Source: DASZIT01 sp035948855
GTDB taxonomy: Bacteria; Actinomycetota; Acidimicrobiia; Acidimicrobiales; RAAP-2
NCBI GenBank assembly: GCA_035948855.1
Contig: DASZIT010000049.1
Coordinates: 1-40,610, forward strand
DNA: 40,610 bases
Reading direction: 5' to 3'
Part shown: positions 7,763 through 14,825 of the stretch, one piece after another
Numbering within the stretch: position 1 is the first letter of the stretch
How the letters are laid out: the number at the start of each line of letters is the position of its first letter
Position numbers and translations under genes: made by a program
The notes under the pieces: model-generated
What the model was told of the DNA's origin: nothing
The model's input: only the letters and a program-made list of their open reading frames with translations
The model's database searches: none

Positions 7763-9072
7763 GCACCGGGCCTCGACGGTTCCGCTTCCCGCTGTGGATC
7801 GTTCTCGGGGTGGTCTTGGTGGTGGCCCTGGTGATCGGGAGCGGCGTGCTCAACTCCGCGCCGATGACGCCGGCCCAGCGGGCGGTGGGGATCGAGACCC
7901 GGATCAAGTGCCCGAGTTGCGAGGATCTCTCCGTCGCCAACTCCAGCGCCCAGACCGCGGTGATAGTCCGGAACACCGTGCGCCAACAGATCAGCGAGGG
8001 GAGGTCCGATCAGCAGATCGAGGCCTACCTGGTCTCCCGGTACGGGTCGGCCATCGTGCTGGTGCCGCCGGCCAGCGGATGGTCGCTTCTGGTGTGGGTG
8101 CTCCCGCTGGGCGGTGGGGCGTTGGCGGTGGCCGGCTTGGCCATCGTCCTTATCCGGAAGCGCAGGAATGCGATCGAGGACCCGGTCGATGCGGCCAGGG
8201 ACGAGGCATCCCTCGATGCCGGGGCGTCCGCTGACCAACTCGACGCCCGCCGTGAGTTCCTCGAGCAGTCGCTGGCCGACGCCTTCGCCGAGCACCGGGC
8301 CGGGGATCTGTCCGACCAGGACTACCAGGCGCTGCGCCGGCGGGACACCGCCCGGCTGGCCGCCCTCGACATCCGGATGGTCGAAGCCGACGATCTCGCC
8401 TCGGCTGGTTCCGGGGTCTCGGTGGCGGTGGCGCACGGACCCGAGCAGGCAATTTTGGCCGGATTTGTGGAGCCGGTCGCGCCTCGGCCGGTGTCGGTTC
8501 CCGGTCCGAAGAGGAGCCGCCGTCAACGGTTTCTGATCACCGGGGCCACCGTCTCGTTCGGGGCCGCGCTGGTGTTGGTGGTGGCCCTGTTCGCCGCCAA
8601 CCGCCTCCCCGGCCAGACCCCGACCGGCAATCCCACCCTCAGCCAGCAGGCCCAGATCCAACAGTCACTGGCCCAGGCGGCCACCCTGGAGAACCAGGGG
8701 CAGTCGGGGGAGGCGGCGCAGCTCTACCAGAAGGTGCTGACCGAGGATCCGCAGAACGAAGTGGCCACCGCCCAACTGGGATGGCTCGAGTACAACACCG
8801 GGGTCCAGGGGAAGAGTGCGTCGTTGATCGCCGACGCCCGGGCGAAGCTCGACCAAGCCATCAAGCTGAATCCCACCGACTACGCGGCCCGGCTGTACCT
8901 CGGCACCGTGATCCTGGACCAGGACAACAACGCCGCCGCCGCGGTGGCTCAGTACCAGGCGTTCCTCGCCGACAACCCCCCCGCCTCCCTGCTCCAACAG
9001 GCGGCGACGATCCTCCGCCAGGCCTATACCCAGGCCGGGGCGCCGGTGCCGGCCGCGGTGCCGGCCGCCTGA
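7759..9072 (+). CDS. ccmH: CcmH-CcmI fusion, apocytochrome c handling
   Basis: This 437-residue protein joins two System I parts. Residues about 36-105 are the CcmH/CycL domain, with the redox motif CPSC (Cys51, Cys54) followed by the family pattern SDQQIEAYLVSRYG. A membrane helix precedes it (about 12-30) and another follows (about 110-127). A cytoplasmic acidic region, a third helix (about 255-275) and a TPR-like region (about 290-430) match CcmI, which binds the C-terminus of apocytochrome c. Similar fusions exist in some proteobacteria, as in E. coli CcmH. The start is GTG 7759, overlapping the previous stop. This closes the ccm operon; the next gene is convergent. Confidence 0.88.
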   Translation: MSTGPRRFRFPLWIVLGVVLVVALVIGSGVLNSAPMTPAQRAVGIETRIKCPSCEDLSVANSSAQTAVIVRNTVRQQISEGRSDQQIEAYLVSRYGSAIVLVPPASGWSLLVWVLPLGGGALAVAGLAIVLIRKRRNAIEDPVDAARDEASLDAGASADQLDARREFLEQSLADAFAEHRAGDLSDQDYQALRRRDTARLAALDIRMVEADDLASAGSGVSVAVAHGPEQAILAGFVEPVAPRPVSVPGPKRSRRQRFLITGATVSFGAALVLVVALFAANRLPGQTPTGNPTLSQQAQIQQSLAQAATLENQGQSGEAAQLYQKVLTEDPQNEVATAQLGWLEYNTGVQGKSASLIADARAKLDQAIKLNPTDYAARLYLGTVILDQDNNAAAAVAQYQAFLADNPPASLLQQAATILRQAYTQAGAPVPAAVPAA

Positions 9073-9093
9073 TCGGGGCGGGCCTCCCGCGGC

Positions 9094-10065
9094 TCAGGGG
9101 ACCAGGACCGCCTTGCCGGACAGGCTCCGGTCGATGAGTCCGGACATCACGGCCGCGGCCTCCTCGAGCGGGTACTCGGTCGGAACCGTCGGATGGAGCC
9201 GGCCGTCGCTGATCATCGTCACCAGCTCGGCCAGCATCTCGCGGTTTCCCGTCGGATCCCGAAACGTCCAGGCGCCCCAGTCGACGCCCACCACCGTGCG
9301 GTTGTTCAGCAGCACCTGGTTGAGGGGCACCGAGGCGATGGGGCCGGAGGCGAATCCGATCACGCAGAATCGCCCGAAGGGTCCGGTAGCCCGGAGCGCC
9401 GGCTCACTGTGGCGACCCCCGACCGGATCGATGACGACGTCCACCCCACCGCCGGACAGCTCCCGGGCCCGAACCTTGAGGTCCTCGTCCTCGTAGGCGA
9501 TGGTGGCCTCGGCTCCCATGGCCATCGCCCGGTCGAGTTTCTCCTTGGTCGACGCCGCGGCGATCACCCGGGCTCCGAGGGCCCGAGCCAGGTCGATAGC
9601 GGCCAGTCCCACCCCTCCGCCGGCTCCCAGCACCAGGACCCATTCGCCGGGTTGCACCGAAGTCCGGCGGGTGAGCGTGAACAGAATCGTCCCGTAACTC
9701 TGGATGAGGGTGGCGGCTTGCCCGAACCCCAGACCGTCCGGCATGGCCACCAGCGACTGCGCCGGGACCACCACCTGCTCGGCGAAGCCGCCGATGCCGG
9801 TGTAGGCGATGACCCGGTCGCCCACGGCCACTCCGGTGACGCCGTCCCCGATTGACGAAACCTCTCCGGCGATCTCCCCGCCGGGATAGAAGGGCACCGG
9901 GGGCTTGATCTGGTACTGGCCCTGACAGAGCAATCCGTCGACGAAGTTGACCCCCGCGGCCCGGACGTCGACCACCACTTGGCCTTCGCCCGGGTTCGGC
10001 CGCTCAGCATCCTCGACGACCAGACCGGAGAGCGGGCCCAACTGTTTGCAGACGACGGTTCGCAT
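9094..10065 (-). CDS. Zinc-free NADPH:quinone oxidoreductase-like MDR enzyme
   Basis: This 323-residue medium-chain dehydrogenase/reductase is of the quinone oxidoreductase group. The nucleotide-binding motif is GAGGGVG near residues 147-153, and the N-terminal GroES-like domain contains the NFVDGLLCQGQY segment. The catalytic zinc ligands of alcohol dehydrogenases are absent, as expected for quinone or enoyl reductases. Likely reactions are NADPH-dependent reduction of quinones or other alpha,beta-unsaturated carbonyls; the substrate is not identifiable. I use the ATG at 10065, because the in-frame upstream ATG at 10140 adds 25 residues overlapping the YjbR gene. It is the last of four same-strand genes after the SufR-like regulator and may belong to that oxidative/Fe-S stress unit. 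Confidence 0.85.
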   Translation of the reverse strand: MRTVVCKQLGPLSGLVVEDAERPNPGEGQVVVDVRAAGVNFVDGLLCQGQYQIKPPVPFYPGGEIAGEVSSIGDGVTGVAVGDRVIAYTGIGGFAEQVVVPAQSLVAMPDGLGFGQAATLIQSYGTILFTLTRRTSVQPGEWVLVLGAGGGVGLAAIDLARALGARVIAAASTKEKLDRAMAMGAEATIAYEDEDLKVRARELSGGGVDVVIDPVGGRHSEPALRATGPFGRFCVIGFASGPIASVPLNQVLLNNRTVVGVDWGAWTFRDPTGNREMLAELVTMISDGRLHPTVPTEYPLEEAAAVMSGLIDRSLSGKAVLVP

Positions 10066-10091
10066 CACGGAGAACCTATCGGCGGTCGGTC

Positions 10092-10424
10092 TTACTTCTC
10101 CAACCTGGGCAACAGGGCCTTGGGCGCTCGTCGTCTCCATGACTCAGCCAACAATTCGGTGACCAGCTCACGATCGACACGAGTCAGGTCCACCCGGACA
10201 CCACTCAACCGCTTGCCCCACCACAGTTCCTCACAGCCGGACGGGCATTCGGCGACGGCCATGGCCGTCTCGTCCTCATCGACCATCACGTGGAGGTGGG
10301 TGCTGTCGGGCACGGTGGCGAAGATCTTCTTCTTGACCCGGAAGGAAGACATGTCGTGGTGCGGCTCCTCGGTGGCCTCGGGGAGCGCCAGCGCTATCCG
10401 TCGAGCAGCAGCCATGCTGACCAT
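10092..10424 (-). CDS. MmcQ/YjbR family protein
   Basis: This 110-residue protein is of the YjbR (CyaY-like fold) family. Supporting segments are the N-terminal ALALPEATEEPHHDMSSFRVKKKIFA, which matches the family pattern LALPEA-E--H---FRV-KK-FA, and the C-terminal VDLTRVDRELVTELLAESWRRRAPKAL. The family is a small alpha/beta double-wing fold that was once annotated as DNA-binding; its biochemical role is not established. Two starts are possible, ATG 10424 and ATG 10415, neither with a strong ribosome-binding site. It lies 34 bases after the cysteine desulfurase gene on the same strand. Its fold resembles frataxin/CyaY, which makes the Fe-S neighbourhood suggestive, but this is not proof of function. 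Confidence 0.75.
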   Translation of the reverse strand: MVSMAAARRIALALPEATEEPHHDMSSFRVKKKIFATVPDSTHLHVMVDEDETAMAVAECPSGCEELWWGKRLSGVRVDLTRVDRELVTELLAESWRRRAPKALLPRLEK

Positions 10425-10458
10425 GTCCGAGACGCTAGGGCCGGAAGGCGTCGCATGC

Positions 10459-11604
10459 TCAACCGCGGAGGGCCCGGAGTCCGGCCACCACCCCCGCAAA
10501 CGCCTGGGCGAAGGCGTCGATGTCGGCGTCGACGGTCGACCACCCGACCGACAGCCGGAGCGAACGCTCGGCGTCGACCCCCATTGCCTCCAGCACCGGC
10601 GACGGCTCCAATGACTCGGATGAGCACGACGATCCCGAGTGGGCGGCGATCCCGGCCTGGTCGAGTCCGAGGAGCACGGGTTCGGCTTCGACGCCCTCGA
10701 TCCCGACGCAGACGATGTGGGGCAGATGCTGTTCGGGATCGCCGTAGACGGTGACCCCTTTGACATCGCAGGCGGTGGCCAGCAGGCGGGCGGTGTGACG
10801 GCGCGCCTCGGCTGCCTCGTGTTCGGTTCGGCCGGGCGTGGACAGCGCGTCGGCGACTGCACCGAACCCGATGGCCGCGGGTACGTTCTCGAATCCGGCC
10901 CGCCGGGCCCGCTCCTGGTCACCACCGACCAGGAACGGATCGACCCGAAGTCCCCGTCGCACGATCAGGGCTCCGATGCCCGCCGGCCCACCCATCTTGT
11001 GGGACGACACCGAAACCAGGTCGGCATCGAGATCACCCAGATCCAGCGGGAGATATCCGGCCGCGGCCACCGCGTCGACGTGGGACAGCACCCCAAGCTC
11101 ACGACAGCGGGAGACGATGGATTTGACCGGCTGGAGGGAGCCAACCTCGTGATTGGCCCACTGGCAGTTGACGAGGGAGGGGAGTTGGCCGTACTCGGAG
11201 CGACACCGCTCGATGGCGTCATCGACGGCTTGCCGGTGGACGACCCCGAACCCGTCGACCTCGGGCATGACCACCTCCGCCGACCGGGCCGACGAGTCGC
11301 GGACGGCCGAGTGCTCGACCGCCGAGCAGATCACCGGCCCCAGGGCGTTGCGGGCGGCTCCCCACACCGCGGCGTTGATGGACTCGGTGCCACCGGAGGT
11401 GAAGATGACCTGGCGCGGTCGCACCCCGAAGAACGCGGCTACCTGGTCCCGCCCGTCTTCCAGTACCGCCCGGGCCATCCGCCCCTCGGTGTGGACCCTT
11501 CCCGGGTCGGCACTCACTCCGGTGGTCGCCCATGCATCCATGGCGAGACGGGCTTCAGGTCGAAGCGGCGCCGTCGACGCGTAGTCCAGATAGTGACGGG
11601 CCAA
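10459..11604 (-). CDS. Cysteine desulfurase, NifS/IscS-like
   Basis: This 381-residue class V aminotransferase-fold enzyme uses PLP to take sulfur from cysteine, leaving alanine and an enzyme persulfide. The PLP lysine is Lys203 in SSHKMGGPAG, the cofactor-stacking histidine is His98 in SAVEHSAV, and Asp177 is in HVDAVAAAG. The persulfide cysteine is Cys327 in the exposed SGSSCSS loop, which places it in the NifS/IscS group and not the SufS group. The N-terminus YLDYASTAPLRPEA matches the family opening YLD-A-T-P. It follows the SufR-like regulator by 15 bases, so it is probably the main regulated gene. A scaffold protein such as IscU or SufU is not in the window. The sulfur may serve Fe-S assembly or tRNA thiolation. 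Confidence 0.9.
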   Translation of the reverse strand: MARHYLDYASTAPLRPEARLAMDAWATTGVSADPGRVHTEGRMARAVLEDGRDQVAAFFGVRPRQVIFTSGGTESINAAVWGAARNALGPVICSAVEHSAVRDSSARSAEVVMPEVDGFGVVHRQAVDDAIERCRSEYGQLPSLVNCQWANHEVGSLQPVKSIVSRCRELGVLSHVDAVAAAGYLPLDLGDLDADLVSVSSHKMGGPAGIGALIVRRGLRVDPFLVGGDQERARRAGFENVPAAIGFGAVADALSTPGRTEHEAAEARRHTARLLATACDVKGVTVYGDPEQHLPHIVCVGIEGVEAEPVLLGLDQAGIAAHSGSSCSSESLEPSPVLEAMGVDAERSLRLSVGWSTVDADIDAFAQAFAGVVAGLRALRG

Positions 11605-11619
11605 TCGATGCCCCCCGGG

Positions 11620-12405
11620 TCAGACCAGGGCGGCGCACTGGTCGTCGCCCCGGGCCCGCGACGACGACAGAACCACCGGAACGCTTCCCTCGACGCTCTC
11701 GCCGCACAATCCGGCCAGCAGTCCCTTGACCATGCCCCGGTCGACGGCACACAACACCGGGAACTGTGACGCGGTACTCCCGAACGGGCAGTTGTCCGCC
11801 ACCACCGCGGTGGACGTCCCCTGGTCCTCGGCGTGGGCGGCGAACCCGTGGGCGGTCAAGGTATCGGCAATCGCGTGCATGGCGGTCCGTAGCGACCGCT
11901 GCCCGTCGCCGGGAGACATCTGATTGGCCAATGTCCGGCCGTATTCCTCGCCGACCCGCTCGGCCATGCCCTCGGCCGCCAGAGGCCCCAACAACTGGAG
12001 GGCTTCCTGGAGGAGGAGCACCAGCAGGTCGTCCCGCCGGGTGAGGAGGTCGAGGGTCGGATCATTGCCGATGGCCCGGAAACGCTTTGACGGTCGCCCG
12101 GCTCCGGTGCCCGAGGCCCGCTCCATGGTGACCTCGAGATAACCGCCGGTAGCCAGGCGCTCGAGATGGTGACGGGCCACGTTTGGATGGAGCGAGAAGT
12201 GGGTAGCGACCTCGGACGAGGTGGCTCCGGGGTTGGACCGCACGAAGAGGTAGATCTCCCGGCGGGTCGGATCTCCGAACGCTGAGGTGACGGCGGTGAC
12301 CGCCGCGGAAAAATGACTGTCGGACTCTTTGGAGTCCGCGGCTTGACCTTGACCCTCCTCCGGCGCCGGCGTGGCACTGGCCTCTACGGGTCTGTCTGGG
12401 GCCAC
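11620..12405 (-). CDS. SufR-like Fe-S sensing HTH regulator
   Basis: This regulator of about 261 residues has an ArsR/DeoR-type winged helix near 41-112 (RREIYLFVRSNPGATSSEVA and LHPNVARHHLERL) and a C-terminal cysteine-containing domain. Cys206 and Cys219 form the CX12C spacing known in SufR (NCPFGSTASQFPVLC), with further cysteines at 234 and 257. SufR proteins bind a [4Fe-4S] cluster and repress Fe-S assembly genes when clusters are plentiful. I choose GTG 12405 because AGAGG lies eight bases upstream; GTG 12411, ATG 12459 and GTG 12465 are in-frame alternatives, the last two overlapping mrp. It heads a four-gene unit and faces mrp across about 50 bases, so it may control both directions and itself. 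Confidence 0.78.
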   Translation of the reverse strand: MAPDRPVEASATPAPEEGQGQAADSKESDSHFSAAVTAVTSAFGDPTRREIYLFVRSNPGATSSEVATHFSLHPNVARHHLERLATGGYLEVTMERASGTGAGRPSKRFRAIGNDPTLDLLTRRDDLLVLLLQEALQLLGPLAAEGMAERVGEEYGRTLANQMSPGDGQRSLRTAMHAIADTLTAHGFAAHAEDQGTSTAVVADNCPFGSTASQFPVLCAVDRGMVKGLLAGLCGESVEGSVPVVLSSSRARGDDQCAALV

Positions 12406-12417
12406 TTGCACGTCCTC

Positions 12418-12424
12418 TAGTCTA
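12418..12424. promoter_or_regulatory. Overlapping divergent -10 elements between sufR-like gene and mrp
   Basis: The seven bases TAGTCTA read as TAGTCT toward mrp and as TAGACT toward the SufR-like gene, each matching TAnnnT. Both promoters would share almost the same -10 position within a 52-base intergenic gap. On the mrp side a GAGGAG ribosome-binding site lies eight bases before the ATG. On the other side the -10 is seven bases from GTG 12411. Convincing -35 hexamers are not visible in either direction. Confidence 0.4.
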
Positions 12425-12457
12425 CGGTGAACCCGAATTTTCGCGAGGAGATTTTGC

Positions 12458-13636
12458 ATGTCCACCGACGAGTCCCAGGTCAGAGCGGCTGTTGCCGCAG
12501 TGACCGACCCCGAGCTTCGCCGCCCGTTGGGGGAATTGGGGATGGTCGGCGGAGTGCGGGTGAAGAGGAAGCGGGTGACCGTCGATCTCGCCCTGCCGGT
12601 CGGTCATTACCCCCAGGTCGACGAGCTGGTGGCCCGGGTCCGGCTGGCGGCCGGGGTGCTACCCGGGGTCGACGAGGTGGTGGTGGAACAGACGGTGATG
12701 GGGGAGGAGGACCGGGCCCGGCTCCGGATGCTGCTCCGGGGAGAGCCGGTGGATGGTGAAGCTCCCGATGCCGGCGAGGGTCACGATCACGCCGGTCACG
12801 ATCACGGTGCGCCGCTCGGCCATGAGGAGGGCCGACCCAACCGGTTCATGCTCCCGAGATCGAAGACACGGGTGATCGGGGTGTCGTCGGGCAAGGGCGG
12901 TGTCGGGAAGTCGTCGGTGACCGTCAACCTGGCGGTGGCGCTGGCCCGGATGGGGTACGACGTCGGCATCCTCGACGCCGACGTCTACGGATTCTCGGTC
13001 CCGAAGATGCTCGGGGTAACCGAGGATCCGCTGATCATCGGAGACCTGGTGGTCCCGGCGACCGCCCATGGCGTGCGCTGCCTTTCGATGGGTTTCTTCG
13101 TCCCTGATGACACCCCGGTCATCTGGCGAGGCCCGATGCTCCACAAGGCGTTGGAGCAGTTTCTGGTCGACGCTTACTGGGGGGAGCCGGATTTCCTCCT
13201 GGTCGACATGCCCCCGGGAACCGGCGACGTCACCTTGTCCCTGGGCCAGTACCTGACCAAGACCGAAGTGTTCGTGGTCACTACGCCGCAGCCGGCGGCC
13301 CAGCGGGTGGCTCAGCGCTCGGCCTACGCGGCCCGCAAATTGAAGCTGTCGGTGCGAGGCGTCATCGAGAACATGAGCTGGTTCACCGGTGACGACGGGG
13401 TCCGTTACGAGCTGTTCGGATCCGGTGGGGGGAAGGATCTCGCCGGCGAGCTCGGTGTGCCGCTGTTGGCCCAGGTGCCGTTGGTACCCGCGCTTCGGGA
13501 GGGTGGCGACGTGGGCATTCCGGTGGTCCTAGCCGATCCCGACGGCGAGGCGACCGCGGCGTTCGCGGCGTTGGCGTCGACCATCGCCGAGATGGGCCCG
13601 GCCCGGGTCTACCGCAAGGAATTGACGGTTCGCTGA
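12458..13636 (+). CDS. mrp: Mrp/ApbC/NBP35-type iron-sulfur carrier ATPase
   Basis: This 392-residue P-loop ATPase has an N-terminal MIP18/DUF59 domain (about 1-80), a linker rich in His and Asp (109-122, GHDHAGHDHG), and the Mrp ATPase domain. The deviant Walker A is SGKGGVGKSS (144-153), with the signature lysine. DADVYG and LLVDMPPGTGD follow in the right order. Mrp proteins transiently bind and transfer Fe-S clusters. The bridging CxxC that normally follows ENMS is missing here: the segment reads ENMSWFTGDDGVRYELFG, with no cysteine. As I recall, actinobacterial homologues can share this loss. The ATG at 12458 has a clear GAGGAG ribosome-binding site. The divergent SufR-like regulator and desulfurase reinforce an Fe-S role. 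Confidence 0.88.
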   Translation: MSTDESQVRAAVAAVTDPELRRPLGELGMVGGVRVKRKRVTVDLALPVGHYPQVDELVARVRLAAGVLPGVDEVVVEQTVMGEEDRARLRMLLRGEPVDGEAPDAGEGHDHAGHDHGAPLGHEEGRPNRFMLPRSKTRVIGVSSGKGGVGKSSVTVNLAVALARMGYDVGILDADVYGFSVPKMLGVTEDPLIIGDLVVPATAHGVRCLSMGFFVPDDTPVIWRGPMLHKALEQFLVDAYWGEPDFLLVDMPPGTGDVTLSLGQYLTKTEVFVVTTPQPAAQRVAQRSAYAARKLKLSVRGVIENMSWFTGDDGVRYELFGSGGGKDLAGELGVPLLAQVPLVPALREGGDVGIPVVLADPDGEATAAFAALASTIAEMGPARVYRKELTVR

Positions 13637-13642
13637 CCGGAT

Positions 13643-13662
13643 CGGGTCGGTTCGCCGACCCG
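13643..13662 (+). terminator. Hairpin with TTCG loop after mrp
   Basis: Perfect 8-base arms (CGGGTCGG and CCGACCCG) close around a TTCG tetraloop, starting six bases after the mrp stop. No U-tract follows. It is a stable stem suited to end the mrp transcript and may also act on the opposing transcript of the unknown gene pair. Confidence 0.55.
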
Positions 13663-13790
13663 CTCCGATGGGAGTCGGGAAGAAGGGATCGGGTGGCCGG
13701 GTTCCACCTTGCCTCGGTCCACTCGACGGAGCGGTGGTCGGCTACGCCCTCAGCCCGCTTTGGGGCCGAGGTGCCCGCCCGGCTCCGGCA

Positions 13791-13979
13791 TCAGGCGGCC
13801 CGGCGATCCCGGACGCGATCCCGGACGTGCACGATGGTGGCCCCTTTGATCCCGAGTTCGGCCAGCACGGCGAAGAGCTCCAAGGGACCGGAGCGGGCGG
13901 CGAGAACCTGTCGGCCCTCCAGCGCTACCCAGCGGCCCAGATACCGCTGCCGGTCGGCGGCGGAGAGGTGGGCGGTCAT
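13791..13979 (-). CDS. Small DUF5678-like protein
   Basis: This 62-residue protein starts at ATG 13979, which overlaps the stop of the preceding gene as ATGA. The core YLGRWVALEGRQVLAARSGP followed by ELFAVLAELGIKGATIVHV resembles DUF5678, whose pattern is about Y-GKWVAL-G--VVA-G----EV---L---GI--A-I-RV. Members are tiny alpha/beta proteins of unknown role, often found beside retropepsin-like genes. No such protease is nearby. The C-terminus is basic (RDRVRDRRAA). Tight coupling to the upstream unknown gene suggests that the two products work together. The family assignment comes from memory of the pattern. Confidence 0.55.
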   Translation of the reverse strand: MTAHLSAADRQRYLGRWVALEGRQVLAARSGPLELFAVLAELGIKGATIVHVRDRVRDRRAA

Positions 13980-14569
13980 GCCGCTGACCGGGTGGTCTGG
14001 CGAAACCGGGTCCAGGCGGACCGGTAGTTGGCCCGGGCGAGCGGGTCGCGGTCCCGGGCGGCGACCGCGTAGGCCGCCTCCATCCGGTGGCACGCCCGGG
14101 TGGCGGCGTCGTCGGGGGCGCCACAGGCGGTGTCGAGGGCGTCGAGGGCCGAGGCGATCTGGCCGACGTCGAGGACGGGGAAGCCGGACACCAGCCGGTC
14201 GAGGGGGGCACACGGCTGCCCACCGGTGGCGGTCCGGCGGGCGGCGTCCTCGTAGCCGCACACCAGCCACGCCCCGACGGTGCCGTAGGTCTGGACGACG
14301 GCCCGGCGGGCGGAGCGGTCGTCTGGGTCACCGGCGATGGCCTCGATGGCCTCCTCGGGGGTGACCCGGCCCACGTCGACGATCGCGGGCGTCTCATCGG
14401 CGAAGAGGGCGTCGTCCCGGAGGGCCCGGACCCGACGGGCCATGGGGGCGGAGCGGGCGGCCCGAACTCGGGTCGGCGCCCCGGCGGCGCAGTGGTCGCC
14501 CTGGTTGTCGACCGGGTGGGTGCAGCGACCCCCCGTTGTGGTGGTCACCTGGTTGCAGATCCGGGCCAT
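13976..14569 (-). CDS. Uncharacterised protein with Cys-rich N-terminus
   Basis: I do not recognise this 197-residue protein. The first 30 residues contain Cys5, Cys16, His18, His26 and Cys27 (CNQVTTTTGGRC then THPVDNQGDHC), with equal ten-residue gaps between the cysteines, which looks like a small zinc-binding finger. The rest is mostly helical, with further cysteines near 104, 120, 149 and 160, and has no signal peptide or membrane segment. The ATG at 14569 has a strong GGAAGGGGGG ribosome-binding region just upstream. Longer in-frame starts to 14674 are possible but lack support. It is followed by the coupled DUF5678-like gene and flanked by about 155 and 255 non-coding bases, so the pair stands alone. 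Confidence 0.6.
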   Translation of the reverse strand: MARICNQVTTTTGGRCTHPVDNQGDHCAAGAPTRVRAARSAPMARRVRALRDDALFADETPAIVDVGRVTPEEAIEAIAGDPDDRSARRAVVQTYGTVGAWLVCGYEDAARRTATGGQPCAPLDRLVSGFPVLDVGQIASALDALDTACGAPDDAATRACHRMEAAYAVAARDRDPLARANYRSAWTRFRQTTRSAA

Positions 14570-14825
14570 GGTGGCCCCCCTTCCATCAGTCGTACCCATC
14601 TCATCGACACGTTTCGCCGGCGGATCAAGTCCGGTTGAGCGGGAGGGGGTCCGATGACCGAAATCCGAGCGCAAGCCCTTCAGTCTCCAGGGTGGAAGAG
14701 GCCGCTCCTCGAGTTCACGAAATCGTCCGGGGGGCCCAGCGGCGCGGGGGCTCGAGCGCGTCGGGATGGACGCTAAGGGCCGAAGCCGGAGCCGGGTGTC
14801 ACTGGGGTCGCCGCCGGTCGGTACT
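14570..14825. other. Intergenic gap with no recognised element
   Basis: This 256-base gap lies between the unknown gene pair and the methyltransferase gene. Apart from the ribosome-binding region of the gene starting at 14569, I see no convincing ORF, tRNA, operator or hairpin. It probably holds the promoter of the unknown pair, but no clear -10/-35 set stood out. Confidence 0.4.

Noticed and set aside
13791..14569. Reading the coupled unknown pair as a toxin-antitoxin system
   Set aside because: Size and coupling fit, but no toxin fold, nuclease motif or DNA-binding antitoxin domain is visible, so I keep the neutral description.
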